A DNA stretch of 64,000 nucleotides. Origin: Laedolimicola ammoniilytica (GTDB lineage: Bacteria > Bacillota > Clostridia > Lachnospirales > Lachnospiraceae). The stretch spans positions 8,623 through 72,622 of the forward strand of contig NZ_JAOQKC010000017.1 of the NCBI RefSeq assembly GCF_025567165.1, written 5' to 3'. Shown piece after piece: positions 50,924 through 60,357 of the stretch (positions within the stretch are counted from its first letter, which is position 1; each line of letters opens with the position of its first letter). A model generated the notes under the pieces. That model searched no databases. It was given only the letters and a program-made list of their open reading frames with translations, and was not told the origin of the DNA. Position numbers and translations under genes: made by a program.

Positions 50924-51263
50924 AAAGGTAGACGGGAAGCTGCTGCGGACAGATAAGCAGTTCCGGCATTTGAAGCAACGGCAGAAAGAAACTATCAGTA
51001 CATGGCTTTATGAGGAATACCGCCGTCTTTGGATAGAAAAGGGACAGGAGCCGCATAAGTACAACAACCGGGAAATCGTTGCCGCTGTTATGGAACGGAT
51101 AGAAGCTGCGGGGATATGGCTGCCGGAACAGGAAGTAACAAAATATTTTTACCGCAGGAAAACCCATTACCGGAACCGGATAGAAAAAGAATTACAGCCG
51201 AAGCCGGAAATGCAGGATAAAGACAGTCAGACACAAAAAGAACAGGGCGCAGGAAGCCAGTAA
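50874..51263 (+). CDS. Conserved ICE protein, unknown function
   Basis: 129 residues, strongly basic, with KQFRHLKQRQKETISTWLYEEY and PEQEVTKYFYRRK. No family that I can name; the charge suggests DNA or RNA binding. The only start I can offer is TTG at 50874, overlapping the preceding gene by 50 nt and without a good ribosome site, so the N-terminus is uncertain. A terminator forms over its stop codon. Confidence 0.6.
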   Translation: MKKWKERKKEIGTKNHKKVDGKLLRTDKQFRHLKQRQKETISTWLYEEYRRLWIEKGQEPHKYNNREIVAAVMERIEAAGIWLPEQEVTKYFYRRKTHYRNRIEKELQPKPEMQDKDSQTQKEQGAGSQ

Positions 51264-51285
51264 TGACCTCCCGCACCCTGTTCTT
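51238..51285 (+). terminator. Terminator of the mobC-relaxase operon
   Basis: AAGAACAGGG (51238-51247) pairs with CCCTGTTCTT (51276-51285), followed by TTATA. The left arm lies within the end of the coding region. The 144-bp convergent gap that follows holds nothing else I can support. Confidence 0.75.
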
Positions 51286-51407
51286 TTATAGGTACTGATT
51301 TTAAAATGTTACGCAGTAGAACCCCCATTTTAAGGGAAAAGGTATTCTGTATCGCCTATGCCAGTTTCACGTCATTTATGCCCTGTAAATCAAGGCTTTT
51401 TTTGCCC

Positions 51408-51773
51408 TTATCGCGTAACCGCCGCACGCCGTTTCCTCATGCGCTCGGCTGCCTGTCTGCGGGTAATCCGCTTCCGGCAGTCCGGGCAGTATTTGACGCT
51501 GTTCGATTTTGATACAAAGAACGTGCCGCACTCGGTACAACGCTTTTTGTCCTCTGTCTTGAAAAGCTCTGCATACAGTAGCTTATCAAGAGGAAGTACG
51601 GCAATTTGAAACCACTTGCATAAAAGCGAACAGGAAATGAGCTGCGGGCAGACACATTCCTCCCCGTCGTCCAGTAAGATACAGTGTCCGCGCTCGCAGT
51701 TGCAGCACTCCTTTTTTACAAGGCTGTTGACTTTTCGGCTCTGTGGCGGCGTAAGCCGCTTACCCCCGGTCAT
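51408..51773 (-). CDS. Cysteine-rich VLP domain protein
   Basis: 121 residues. Two cysteine clusters, KKECCNCERGHCILLDDGEEC with CVCPQLIS, and CTECG with YCPDC, indicate zinc binding; VLPLDKLLYAELF contains the VLP signature of the ICE family Cys_rich_VLP. A basic tail RRQAAERMRKRR ends it. It overlaps the upstream gene by 4 nt. Found regularly in Tn1549-like elements; function unknown, perhaps nucleic-acid binding. Confidence 0.85.
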   Translation of the reverse strand: MTGGKRLTPPQSRKVNSLVKKECCNCERGHCILLDDGEECVCPQLISCSLLCKWFQIAVLPLDKLLYAELFKTEDKKRCTECGTFFVSKSNSVKYCPDCRKRITRRQAAERMRKRRAAVTR

Positions 51774-51976
51774 ACTTCATCAGCGGCGAAAATGGCAAGC
51801 TCCGCATACTCGTTTTCTGTTAGCGGGGAAATTTTCTGTAAGGTGCGTTCTGCAAAGGGGCGCATATCCTCGTCCATGAACGGCAGCGCAGCCGTCATAT
51901 TTTCCATAAGCTGTGCTTTGCTTCCCTCATGGTAAATACTCAACAGGTTCATTTCTTCAACGGTCAGTCTAATCAT
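51770..51976 (-). CDS. Transposon-transfer assisting family protein (TTRAP-like)
   Basis: 68 residues from ATG at 51976, seven bases after GGAGG; an ATG two codons earlier is closer to it. MIRLTVEEMNLLSIYH and LPFMDEDMRPFAERTL are the conserved segments of this small ICE family. Its position between the Cys-rich VLP gene and a conserved ICE gene is typical. Role: accessory to transfer, mechanism unknown. Confidence 0.8.
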   Translation of the reverse strand: MIRLTVEEMNLLSIYHEGSKAQLMENMTAALPFMDEDMRPFAERTLQKISPLTENEYAELAIFAADEV

Positions 51977-51978
51977 GC

Positions 51979-52923
51979 TCATACCTCCAATTCGTGATGT
52001 TTTGATTTTGCTGTCTTTTTCGGGACTTTTGGGGATTTTTCTGTTTGTAACTGCGCCCGGACAGAGGGAGGGGACTGTTTCATCTCTTTATTCCTCTCGC
52101 TTTTATCTATCAGCGAATAAACTCCATGCCTGCCCTCCAACGTAGATAAGGAAAGGCTTTTGTAAGGGAGCATGGAAAGCAGCCGTTCCATATCCTTATC
52201 CGTTGCCAGTGGAACAAAGTAGGGAGAAAGTTCTACCGCACAATGGGTCTTTTCGGGGCTGTCCGGTTCTCCAAGCCCTTTTACATTTTCCACAATCCGG
52301 CGGGCTTCTGTTTCAATCTGTCTATCATGCAGGGCGGCGATATGTAACTGAAAATCCCTCTGCGTATGCGGTGTTCGTTTTTTCTGCTGTTCCCTCAAAA
52401 GGCTTTTTAAGGCTTCCGGGTCGTTTGGCTGTGCTTCAAAACGTATAAACTTTCCAAGTTGCGGGTCAGTGTCCCCGTCAAAATATTGTCCGGCAGGCTT
52501 TGTCAGCTCCCCATGCTCATAAATCAGCGTGTAGTTGTCGGCAGGGATTGATTTTTCGATTACTTCCCGGAAATGCTGCAAATAATCCAGTTCATAAAGA
52601 TTGCCCTTGATTTTTTCCTGCTCTGTGCCTGTCAGTTCCACCGCATAGGCAAGGATAGTATCGCGGGTCTGTTCCCCGTAAAACCGCCATGTATTATGCT
52701 GCCTTGTGTCCTTTAGAAAAACGTCCCGTTCCCGGAAGCAGCACGTCCCGGACGGGCGGGAAAACCACAAAAGCCGTTTGTCCTCCGGGATAAGGCTTAC
52801 CGCCGCTTTCCGCAAAATCTGTTTGTCTATGTCAAAATCGCTCTGATAAAAAGCGGTGTTCTGTTTCATTATGGCTTCAAGGGAAGCAATAACGTCCACA
52901 TTTTCAAATTTTTGTAACTTCAT
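51979..52923 (-). CDS. Conserved ICE protein of unknown function
   Basis: 314 residues. The most distinctive segments are LLWFSRPSGTCCFRERDVF, WRFYGEQTRDTILAYAVE and ELSPYFVPLATDKDMERLL. The end has SVRAQLQTEKS, a motif also present at the end of the upstream polyprotein (SIRAQLKAAKEQ), suggesting a shared terminal signal or docking segment. GAAAGGAGCTGACCT precedes the ATG. I cannot name the family; the gene is standard in this position in Tn1549-like elements. Confidence 0.72.
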   Translation of the reverse strand: MKLQKFENVDVIASLEAIMKQNTAFYQSDFDIDKQILRKAAVSLIPEDKRLLWFSRPSGTCCFRERDVFLKDTRQHNTWRFYGEQTRDTILAYAVELTGTEQEKIKGNLYELDYLQHFREVIEKSIPADNYTLIYEHGELTKPAGQYFDGDTDPQLGKFIRFEAQPNDPEALKSLLREQQKKRTPHTQRDFQLHIAALHDRQIETEARRIVENVKGLGEPDSPEKTHCAVELSPYFVPLATDKDMERLLSMLPYKSLSLSTLEGRHGVYSLIDKSERNKEMKQSPPSVRAQLQTEKSPKVPKKTAKSKHHELEV

Positions 52924-52926
52924 AGG

Positions 52927-55900
52927 TCAGCTCCTTTCCAAATCCTGTGTTTTCTGTCTTGCCTGTTTCTTCGGTGCCTGTTCTTTCGCTGCTTTAAGCT
53001 GCGCCCGGATAGAGGACTTTTTCTCCGGCTCTGCCTGTTTCTTTTCTGCTTTGAGGGCTTCGGCGTATTCTGCAAGGGAAATCTGTCCTCCGGCTTTTGC
53101 TTTTTCTTCCAGTTCCGTAGCGGTCGGGGTGTTGTTTATCTGCCCGTCAATCATGTTGTAATTCTGCTCGGTGGTCTGTTCGGCAGCTTTCAGATAATTT
53201 TCCGGCTGCAAAAACTCCGGCACGTCCTTATAACCGAAGCTGTCTACATAGTGGGCGGTGTCCTGTCCGTTCTGATGAAGTACCACCACGTCGGAAACGG
53301 AAAGGCTGTGTCCCTTAAAATCTTTCGGGTGGTCGATATTAAAGCGGGTGTAAATATCTTCAAGGGAAGTCCCCGGCGTAAGAGGTGCGGAATAGACAAG
53401 GGCATAGTTTTTCGGGTCTACCCGGTGTCCGGCGGCAATCAGACGGTCGTAAGGCTCAAAACGCAAGTCCCTTGTTTCGTCCCCGCCTTTTATCTGATAA
53501 ATGGAAAAGGTGTCTTTATCCTGTGGGGCTTCCTGCTCCGGCTGCCCTTGTGCGAATTGTTCCTGTGCAGCTACCTTTTGCGCCCGGATATGCGCCCGCT
53601 GTAACTCGGTAGGCTTTTCCCCGGTAAGAGGTGCAATCGCCTTGACATAATCAGCCGCATAATAGGCGTTACTGGTAAGCTGCCGCTGCCATGCCCCGGC
53701 TTTTGGCGACCAACGGAAGCCGTTGCTTTTTAAGGCTTCCCGCGTAGCTTCGTCCGGCTTATCCTCAAAGAAGATTTGCAGACGGTTCGCTTCGGTGTTT
53801 GCTTCCACCTTGCCGCCGTCGAATTCCCAACCCACAAAACCGATTTCTTTTTGCTGTGAAAGGGATTTGATACGGTCTTTCACGCGCCGGATTTCCGCGC
53901 TGTTGTTGGATAACGCCCAAGTCGCAAAGGGCTTGTCCCCCAAATGCCAACTGCTCGCCATGTCCGCTTTTAATTTTTCAAGCTGTTCCGGCAACAAATG
54001 CGGGCAGCCGTCAAGGGTCTTATGCTTGCGGTAGTAGGCGTTTACGGCTTTCATGGTTTCCTGTGATTTTTCAAGGCTTTCCAGTTTCTTTTCTAACTTC
54101 TGTACTGCCTGCGGGTCGTCTGCACTGATACCGCCCATGCCGGTACTGCGGATTTTATCAAGAAGTCCTTGTATGTCCTGCCATTCCCGGTAATTGCTGT
54201 CGCGGGCTGCGTTCTGCTTTTCTTTCTTCCTTGTGGGGAAGTTAGAGCCGCCCGCAATGAGGATAGAGGGAACACGCGCGTCAATCTCATAGCCTTTGTT
54301 CATGTTCGCCGCCAGTTTCCGGGCGTAGGTGTCAAGCAGGCTGTCGATTTTCTCATGGTACATCGGGTCTACCCGCTGTTTCTGCCTTTCTGCAAGCTGT
54401 ACGGCTTCATCTACATAGTGCCTGTATTCAGCCGTCGCGCTGCCTTGCTTATAATCGGAAAAACTGTTTGCGTCCTTTGCACGTTTGGCGGCAGCTTCGT
54501 TGATTGTGTAATAAGGTGCGGCGGGTGCAGCTTGTTCCGGCTGTGGTGCTTCGCTGCTTGCGCCTGTATCAGCTTCCGGCTCGGTCTGTGCTTCTTTTTC
54601 CTGTACCGGGGCTGTTTCTTCGGGAAGCTCCGGCGCGGCTGCTTCTGCTTCGGGCTGTATGGTAGCTTCCTGTGGGGTCTGTGCCTGTTCGGTGGTCTGT
54701 TCCTTATCCTGTGCCTTTTGGATTTCTGCAAAATGTCCGTCTATGGTATCAATCAGACTTGCGGCGGTGCTGCGGATTGTTTCAAGAGAGCCTTTCAGTT
54801 CTGCAAGTTCTTTTCCGCTGCTCCACCCGGCGATATATCCAAAGGAATAGTCCGACGTATCAAGCCCGTAGTGTTGGCAAACGGCATAGGCGACGCTTTC
54901 TGCCTGTACCTCGCGGGTGCGACGGTCGGGACGTTCCGGCGCGTCTTTGTCTATGTCATGGAGTGTCGCATGGGCAATTTCATGGATAGCGGTCTTGATA
55001 TTCTGCAATTCGTCCATGCCCTCGTTGATGAGAATACACTTTTCCTCATAATTGCAGCGTCCTTTTATACTGCCGCTTAGTGCTTCAAATCCCATAGCAA
55101 AGGGGGAAGTTTTTTCAAGGGCAGCGAAAAAATCCTGATACTGTTCCACGTCGCCCGTAAGCTCCTTTATCCCAAGGTCGGGCAACTCCTTACCCTCGGT
55201 CTGCGACACGTCAAAAACAGATACCACACGAAAGGCGGGGATTTGGATTTCCTTTTCCTCGGTAACGGCTTTCCCGTTCTTATCGAAAACAGGCTTTTGC
55301 GTGTCCGGGTCGATTTTTTCCACCTGTTTCTTAACGGTAAAGGGCGCGGGCGCAATTATCTTGATAGCTTTTTCCCCCGGCTTTACATGGCGGTCAAATT
55401 CCTTTTCCCATTGTTTATAGCCTTTTACAAGGTTGCCGCCCTGCATGGCGATAAGGATTGTATTGTTTAGGCTGTAATCATGGAATTTAGACATAGTACG
55501 CAGATAGTCGGCGTAACGGTCGCTTTCATAAATCCCCAAAATGCCCTGTTCCAGTCGGTCGGTAATCTCTTTCATTTTGTTGGCGGGCTTTTCGGAAGAT
55601 AGGATAATCGGGAGAACCGGGGGCTGCTCTGTGGCAGTGGTCGGTATGGCTGCGGCAGCGTCAATGTCTGCCTGTTCCTTTTCCTGTACTGGCGGCTGCG
55701 GTGTTACCCGATATTCCTCCGGCACGTCCCGTCCGTCATACCACTGTGTAAAGGTGTTGCGGTTGTTGTAGATATATCCCTGCTCGGTAAATCTGCCCCC
55801 GTCATTGATAGCAGCGTCCCGCCCGTATTCCTCATAGAGAAAATAGTTTTTTGCTTCTTCCGGCAGCTCCAACTCGTCCAGTTCTTCAATCAGATAATGC

Positions 55901-56799
55901 CCGTAATCTTCCTCGGTTTTTACGGACGGATAAATCCAGTAACAGTCAAGATTTTGTGCAAGGTTTATAATGTCCTGCAAGTCCCTTGTATGGTCGCCGT
56001 ATGTGATAGCCGCAGCAAATTTTTCCCGGTCGTCGTCAAACTGCATTTTCAAAAGCTCGCCCAAATAGTTCAGTTCGTCAAGGCTTTCAAGCTCGGTCAA
56101 TTTCCCTGCCAGTCCCGGAATAGAGGACTGATATTCTGTGATGTGCAGCTCCCCGTAGTTTTTGCCGTCTATCCCGATACGGTCAAAGACTTCTTTCAAA
56201 TGTTCAGCAGTCGTGGGGAATGATACCCATTCGCCCGCAGGTCTGCCCTCGGTGTACTTTCCAAGATTAGAAAGATACCCGCTTAAAATCGTTTCTTCCA
56301 TGCGCTCACTCCTTTCTTTCTCAATCATGCGGTGCATAAGCTCGTAGTCCTCCATGCTCATGCTCCCGTCAAATAGATAGGGGTCGGGTTCTTCGCCGCC
56401 CCGGTAGGCTTTTTCAGAAAAAGGCAGCCCCGCAGCGTGGGCGGCGGCTCTTGCTTCCTCGATAAGCTCCGGCGGCAGCCTGTCGTCGTGGGCTTCGATA
56501 AATTCCCCGATATTGCTATATCCGTTTTCGTAGTGGCGGCGCACCCCGGCGGTCAGTTCGTCAAGGTTCCTGTCCTCGCCAAGATAGCCGGAATAATAGC
56601 CGTTTACCACAACGGCGGCAGGGTCAGCCTGTTTGATTTCTTCCATGCGGCTTCTGTCCTCCGGGTAGAGAATATCGCCCATTTCAAGGTGGAAATATTC
56701 CGCGTTCCAAGAACGTCCCGTTTTCCAAAACGCCACCCAAGCGATACCGTCCCTTAATTCTTCTTGATAGTCTTTTACGGTGTCCCGTAAATTTGCCAT
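52927..56799 (-). CDS. Multidomain antirestriction polyprotein (ArdA, ArdC, YodL, DUF4316)
   Basis: 1290 residues. Approximate order: an N-terminal ICE domain (1-170); an ArdA-like acidic DNA-mimic domain (about 180-385, YLSNLGKYTEGRPAGEW to NYFLYEEYGRD); an ArdC-type single-strand-binding domain (about 425-560) and its zincin with HEIAHATLHD; a Glu/Ala/Pro-rich linker; a domain with SNGFRWSPKAGAW; YodL (about 1090-1190); and DUF4316 (NYNMIDGQINNTP) at the end. ArdA blocks type I restriction, and ArdC protects incoming single strands. AAAGGAGGTTACAC precedes the ATG. Probably made early in the recipient or carried over with the DNA. Confidence 0.8.
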   Translation of the reverse strand: MANLRDTVKDYQEELRDGIAWVAFWKTGRSWNAEYFHLEMGDILYPEDRSRMEEIKQADPAAVVVNGYYSGYLGEDRNLDELTAGVRRHYENGYSNIGEFIEAHDDRLPPELIEEARAAAHAAGLPFSEKAYRGGEEPDPYLFDGSMSMEDYELMHRMIEKERSERMEETILSGYLSNLGKYTEGRPAGEWVSFPTTAEHLKEVFDRIGIDGKNYGELHITEYQSSIPGLAGKLTELESLDELNYLGELLKMQFDDDREKFAAAITYGDHTRDLQDIINLAQNLDCYWIYPSVKTEEDYGHYLIEELDELELPEEAKNYFLYEEYGRDAAINDGGRFTEQGYIYNNRNTFTQWYDGRDVPEEYRVTPQPPVQEKEQADIDAAAAIPTTATEQPPVLPIILSSEKPANKMKEITDRLEQGILGIYESDRYADYLRTMSKFHDYSLNNTILIAMQGGNLVKGYKQWEKEFDRHVKPGEKAIKIIAPAPFTVKKQVEKIDPDTQKPVFDKNGKAVTEEKEIQIPAFRVVSVFDVSQTEGKELPDLGIKELTGDVEQYQDFFAALEKTSPFAMGFEALSGSIKGRCNYEEKCILINEGMDELQNIKTAIHEIAHATLHDIDKDAPERPDRRTREVQAESVAYAVCQHYGLDTSDYSFGYIAGWSSGKELAELKGSLETIRSTAASLIDTIDGHFAEIQKAQDKEQTTEQAQTPQEATIQPEAEAAAPELPEETAPVQEKEAQTEPEADTGASSEAPQPEQAAPAAPYYTINEAAAKRAKDANSFSDYKQGSATAEYRHYVDEAVQLAERQKQRVDPMYHEKIDSLLDTYARKLAANMNKGYEIDARVPSILIAGGSNFPTRKKEKQNAARDSNYREWQDIQGLLDKIRSTGMGGISADDPQAVQKLEKKLESLEKSQETMKAVNAYYRKHKTLDGCPHLLPEQLEKLKADMASSWHLGDKPFATWALSNNSAEIRRVKDRIKSLSQQKEIGFVGWEFDGGKVEANTEANRLQIFFEDKPDEATREALKSNGFRWSPKAGAWQRQLTSNAYYAADYVKAIAPLTGEKPTELQRAHIRAQKVAAQEQFAQGQPEQEAPQDKDTFSIYQIKGGDETRDLRFEPYDRLIAAGHRVDPKNYALVYSAPLTPGTSLEDIYTRFNIDHPKDFKGHSLSVSDVVVLHQNGQDTAHYVDSFGYKDVPEFLQPENYLKAAEQTTEQNYNMIDGQINNTPTATELEEKAKAGGQISLAEYAEALKAEKKQAEPEKKSSIRAQLKAAKEQAPKKQARQKTQDLERS

Positions 56800-59144
56800 G
56801 TGTAACCTCCTTTCCCAAAGGCAGCGCGGACGCTGCGCTTTCCAGTTTCATCATTCAGTACCCCGCGCCCGNNNNNNNNNNNNNNNNNNNNNNNNNNNNN
56901 NNNNNNNNNNNNNNNNNNNNNNNNNNNNNNNNNNNNNNNNNNNNNNNNNNNNNNNNNNNNNNNNNNNNNNNNNNNNNNNNNNNNNNNNNNNNNNNNNNNN
57001 NNNNNNNNNNNNNNNNNNNNNNNNNNNNNNNNNNNNNNNNNNNNNNNNNNNNNNNNNNNNNNNNNNNNNNNNNNNNNNNNNNNNNNNNNNNNNNNNNNNN
57101 NNNNNNNNNNNNNNNNNNNNNNNNNNNNNNNNNNNNNNNNNNNNNNNNNNNNNNNNNNNNNNNNNNNNNNNNNNNNNNNGGATTGTAAGAGCGCGGCGGC
57201 AATCTTCGGGGTAAAGGTTACTTTTCGTTCTTCAAAGAAACGGTCATTTTTCCACATGGTAAAGATACATTCCTTATTGCTGCAATAGTAATTCTTCTTG
57301 CCCTCATAGACAGGAGAACCGCAGCGGGGGCAGCTTCCCAACGCTTCCCGTTCCGGCTTGAACATCTGCGCTTTATCATCAGAAAGAAACGGGTACGTCT
57401 TTACCAGTTCCCGCGCCATATTCTCAATACCCTCCATAAATGCGGCGGGGTCTGCCTTGCCTTTTGCAATCTGTGTCAGATTGTTTTCCCATTCTGCGGT
57501 AAGCTGCGGGCTTGTCAAGGTGTCCGGCAGGACGCACACAAGGTTGATACCGTCCTTTGTGGGAAGTAGCTGCTTGCCTTTTCGCTCCACAAAACCGCCC
57601 TTTACCAGTTTTTCAATGACGGCGGCGCGGGTGGCGGGAGTTCCAAGCCCTTTGCGTTCTGCGTCCGGGTCGGTGTCCTCGCTTCCGGCGTGCTCCATAG
57701 CAGAGAGCAGCGACGCTTCGTTGTGAGGTTTTGGCGGTGTTGTGTCATGTTCCGTTACCGTTGCCGCCGGATTTTCAAAGGTCTGTCCCTCGGTAAATGG
57801 CGGCAGGGTCTTTTCTGTGTCGCTGTCTGCGTCGTCCGTTTCGGGCTTGTTCTTTAAGGCTGCCCGGTAACGGCGGTCAATCTCTTTCCAACCGTCGTAC
57901 AGCACTGTTTTTCCCTTTGCGGTAAAGGACTGTCCGGCACATTCAAATGTAGCCGTAACCGCTTCAAAGGTATGTACTGCGGCGGTCGCCATGAGCAGAC
58001 GCGCCCCGGCAAGGGTAAGGATATTCCTTTCGCTTTCCGGCAGCGCGGCAAGGTCGGTCTTTGCAAGCTCCATAGTCGGGATAATGGCATGGTGGTCTGA
58101 TACCTTTTTACTGTTCAGCACTTTTGCAAGCTCCGGCGCAAAGTCCATGCCCGCCATAAAAGAAAATTTCCCACAAAGCAGCTTGATAATGCCCGCCGCT
58201 GTGTCGCCCATGTCGTCGGTCAGAAATGCGCTGTCGGTTCTCGGATAAGTAAGCAAACGCTTTTCATACAGGGCTTGTGCAAGGTCAAGGGTCTGCTTTG
58301 CGGTATATCCGAACAGGCGGTTTGCTTCCCTCTGCAAAGAAGTAAGGTCAAAGAGCTTCGGCGGGGCTGCGGTCTTTTTCTCTTTCACAAGGGAAGTACA
58401 GACTGCTTTTGACGCTTCACAAGCAGCTTTCAGCCTGTCAGCTTCGGAACGGTCAGACAGTTTTTCGCTTGCAGCTTCCGCGCCGGATAAGGACAGGCGC
58501 ACATGATAGTATTTTTCTTTCTTGAACGTGGTAATCGCCGCGTCCCGGTCAACAAGCATTTTTAAGGTCGGGGTCTGTACGCGTCCCACATTCAAGGTAT
58601 GGTTGTAAAGGACAGAAAAAAGACGGGTGGCGTTGATACCGATTAGCCAGTCAGCCTTTGCCCTGCATAATGCGGAAGCAAAGAGCGCGTCGTATGCTTC
58701 GCCGTTCTTCAGATGAGAAAAGCCCTCTTTGATAGCAGCTTCTTCCATTGAGGAAATCCACAAGCGGCGCGTGGGCTTCCTGCACCCGGCAACTTCGTAG
58801 ACAAAACGGAAAATGAGTTCTCCCTCGCGCCCCGCGTCGCAGGCATTGACGACTTCGGAAACGTCTGCCCGGTGCATAAGTTCCTTTAAGGTCTTGAATT
58901 GCTTTTCCTTGTCAGAAGCAACGGTGTACTTCCATTCCTGCGGCAAAATCGGTAAGCTGTCATAGCTCCACTTTTTATACTGCTCCCCGTAGGCGGCAGC
59001 TTCGGAAAGCCCTACCAAATGTCCCACGCACCAAGAAACGATATAGCCGCTTCCTATGAGAAATCCGTCTTTCTTTTCCTTTGCCCCAAGTACGGCAGCG
59101 ATTGTCTGTGCCACACTGGGCTTTTCTGCGATAACTAAAATCAA
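56775..59144 (-). CDS. topB: DNA topoisomerase III, ICE-type (interrupted by sequence gap; TTG start)
   Basis: 789 codons as given, including about 103 unknown ones. The Toprim domain has AEKPSVAQTIAAVLG and DAGREGELIFRF, the catalytic tyrosine is in LLTYPRTDSAFL, and a zinc finger CPRCG/YCSNKEC follows. The start is TTG at 59144 after AAAGGAGGAATTATCA. The gap 56872-57179 is 308 Ns, not a multiple of three, so the frame of the last 30 codons is unproven. Resolves DNA during transfer replication. Confidence 0.82.
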   Translation of the reverse strand: MILVIAEKPSVAQTIAAVLGAKEKKDGFLIGSGYIVSWCVGHLVGLSEAAAYGEQYKKWSYDSLPILPQEWKYTVASDKEKQFKTLKELMHRADVSEVVNACDAGREGELIFRFVYEVAGCRKPTRRLWISSMEEAAIKEGFSHLKNGEAYDALFASALCRAKADWLIGINATRLFSVLYNHTLNVGRVQTPTLKMLVDRDAAITTFKKEKYYHVRLSLSGAEAASEKLSDRSEADRLKAACEASKAVCTSLVKEKKTAAPPKLFDLTSLQREANRLFGYTAKQTLDLAQALYEKRLLTYPRTDSAFLTDDMGDTAAGIIKLLCGKFSFMAGMDFAPELAKVLNSKKVSDHHAIIPTMELAKTDLAALPESERNILTLAGARLLMATAAVHTFEAVTATFECAGQSFTAKGKTVLYDGWKEIDRRYRAALKNKPETDDADSDTEKTLPPFTEGQTFENPAATVTEHDTTPPKPHNEASLLSAMEHAGSEDTDPDAERKGLGTPATRAAVIEKLVKGGFVERKGKQLLPTKDGINLVCVLPDTLTSPQLTAEWENNLTQIAKGKADPAAFMEGIENMARELVKTYPFLSDDKAQMFKPEREALGSCPRCGSPVYEGKKNYYCSNKECIFTMWKNDRFFEERKVTFTPKIAAALLQSXXXXXXXXXXXXXXXXXXXXXXXXXXXXXXXXXXXXXXXXXXXXXXXXXXXXXXXXXXXXXXXXXXXXXXXXXXXXXXXXXXXXXXXXXXXXXXXXXXXXXXXGRGVLNDETGKRSVRAAFGKGGYTWQIYGTP
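56872..57179. other. Assembly gap (308 N)
   Basis: A run of 308 unknown bases inside the topoisomerase gene. Anything read across it is artificial. Confidence 1.
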
Positions 59145-59159
59145 TGATAATTCCTCCTT

Positions 59160-59345
59160 TTATCGTTCGGTCTGTCGTTTGTTTTCCAGTTTTCTCATAC
59201 AGTACCCCACACAAGGGGACTGCCCCTTGTAAGGGCAGCCCGCGCAGCGTGGGGAAGAAATCTCCGGCGGGGATTTTTCCCGTTTGCCATAGTCCGGCTT
59301 CTGTATCATCATCTTTTCAAAGGGATTGTCGGTAAACAGGGTCAT
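59160..59345 (-). CDS. Small cysteine-containing ICE protein
   Basis: 61 residues. MTLFTDNPFEKMMIQKP at the N-terminus and CAGCPYKGQSPCVGYC near the end, four or five cysteines that could bind zinc. Start overlaps the stop of the DUF4366 gene by 4 nt and the gene ends 15 bp before the topoisomerase. Short proteins of this pattern occur at this place in Tn1549-like elements; function unknown. Confidence 0.7.
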   Translation of the reverse strand: MTLFTDNPFEKMMIQKPDYGKREKSPPEISSPRCAGCPYKGQSPCVGYCMRKLENKRQTER

Positions 59346-60073
59346 ACTTCCTCGTCCTCCGTTTCTTCCTCTTTGGAAACTTCCCCGGTATCTGCTTCCG
59401 GCTCGTCCTCGTCGTAATCCTCAAAGTCAAAATCTTCAAGGTCGGTGCTTCCTTTCACGTTATGCTTCGGTTTTACAAACTTAAAGTAGTAGAACGCCGC
59501 GCCGCCACCAAGCAGCACAAAGAGGACTAAGGCAAGCACCGCGCCGGGATTGCCGTCTTTTTCTTTGGGTTCTTCCGGCTGCTCGGTGGGTGTTGGCGTG
59601 GGTTCCTTGCCTGTGCAGCCTGTCAGAGTAGTTGCACATACCGGGCAGGACGTATTTACCTTTCCGACTTCGCATTTTTCCGTACAGTTGCAGACTTCCG
59701 GCTTTTTCGTGGCTTCCCCGGTTTCGGTCAGTGCCATAAGGTCGGCTTCGTCCACTTGATTAAGGAAATGTACGGTCTGTTCCCCCTCGGTTGCCCGGTC
59801 AATGAGGATATAAAAGTAGTTGCCGCCTTTGGTGGTAACAGTGATAAGCTGCTTATTGCCGCCGAAATCGTCCACCAGTGTTGCGTTGCCCTTTGGGGTA
59901 AGGGGCGGCGTTTCCGGTTCTTCCACCACTACATTGCTGTCGTTGGTCGCGTCCTCTGTGGGTGGCTCTGCGGCTGTTCCCTGTGCATAGGCAGGGACAG
60001 AAAAACCGCCCATAAGGATAAGGGCGGCACAAAGGGCAGTCATGGTCTGTTTGAGTTTATTTTTCATCTGCAT
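59342..60073 (-). CDS. DUF4366 membrane protein
   Basis: 243 residues: a signal peptide ending near AYAQG, an extracellular domain with CNCTEKCEVGKVNTSCPVC, a Pro/Thr/Glu stalk, one membrane helix (AVLALVLFVLLGGGAAFYYF) and a highly acidic cytoplasmic tail. This is the DUF4366 layout of ICE conjugation modules. Probably part of or attached to the mating channel. CAGGAGGACA precedes the ATG; it overlaps the DUF4315 gene by 17 nt. Confidence 0.85.
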   Translation of the reverse strand: MQMKNKLKQTMTALCAALILMGGFSVPAYAQGTAAEPPTEDATNDSNVVVEEPETPPLTPKGNATLVDDFGGNKQLITVTTKGGNYFYILIDRATEGEQTVHFLNQVDEADLMALTETGEATKKPEVCNCTEKCEVGKVNTSCPVCATTLTGCTGKEPTPTPTEQPEEPKEKDGNPGAVLALVLFVLLGGGAAFYYFKFVKPKHNVKGSTDLEDFDFEDYDEDEPEADTGEVSKEEETEDEEV

Positions 60074-60326
60074 TGTCCTCCTGTTCTTCGTAGTCTGCCG
60101 CTTCGGTAGCGGGTGCGGCGTTCATGCCGGGAATACCGCCGCCGGACAGCATAGCATTTAATTCCTGCGGGGTAAGTCGCATAGCGCGTACAAGCTGCAC
60201 GATTTCAAGGTTTTCCGCTTCGGTTTTCTGCGCTTCCAGTCCTTTTAACTTGTTCTGATACTCTGTGATTTTCTCGCGGGTCTTTGCGATTTCCTTATTG
60301 ATACGGTCGATTTTGTTGTTTGCCAT
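60057..60326 (-). CDS. DUF4315 protein
   Basis: 89 residues, an N-terminal coiled coil (KIDRINKEIAKTREKITEYQ) followed by LVRAMRLTPQELNAMLSGG, the DUF4315 signature, and an acidic tail. AAGAAAGGAG precedes the ATG. Always found with DUF4366 in these elements; it probably acts in the same part of the transfer apparatus. Confidence 0.85.
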   Translation of the reverse strand: MANNKIDRINKEIAKTREKITEYQNKLKGLEAQKTEAENLEIVQLVRAMRLTPQELNAMLSGGGIPGMNAAPATEAADYEEQEDNADEK

Positions 60327-60357
60327 AAAATAAATTCTCCTTTCTTTTCGGGGCTGC

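Noticed and set aside
56780..57214. Plus-strand frames across the N run
   Set aside because: They exist only because unknown bases contain no stops.
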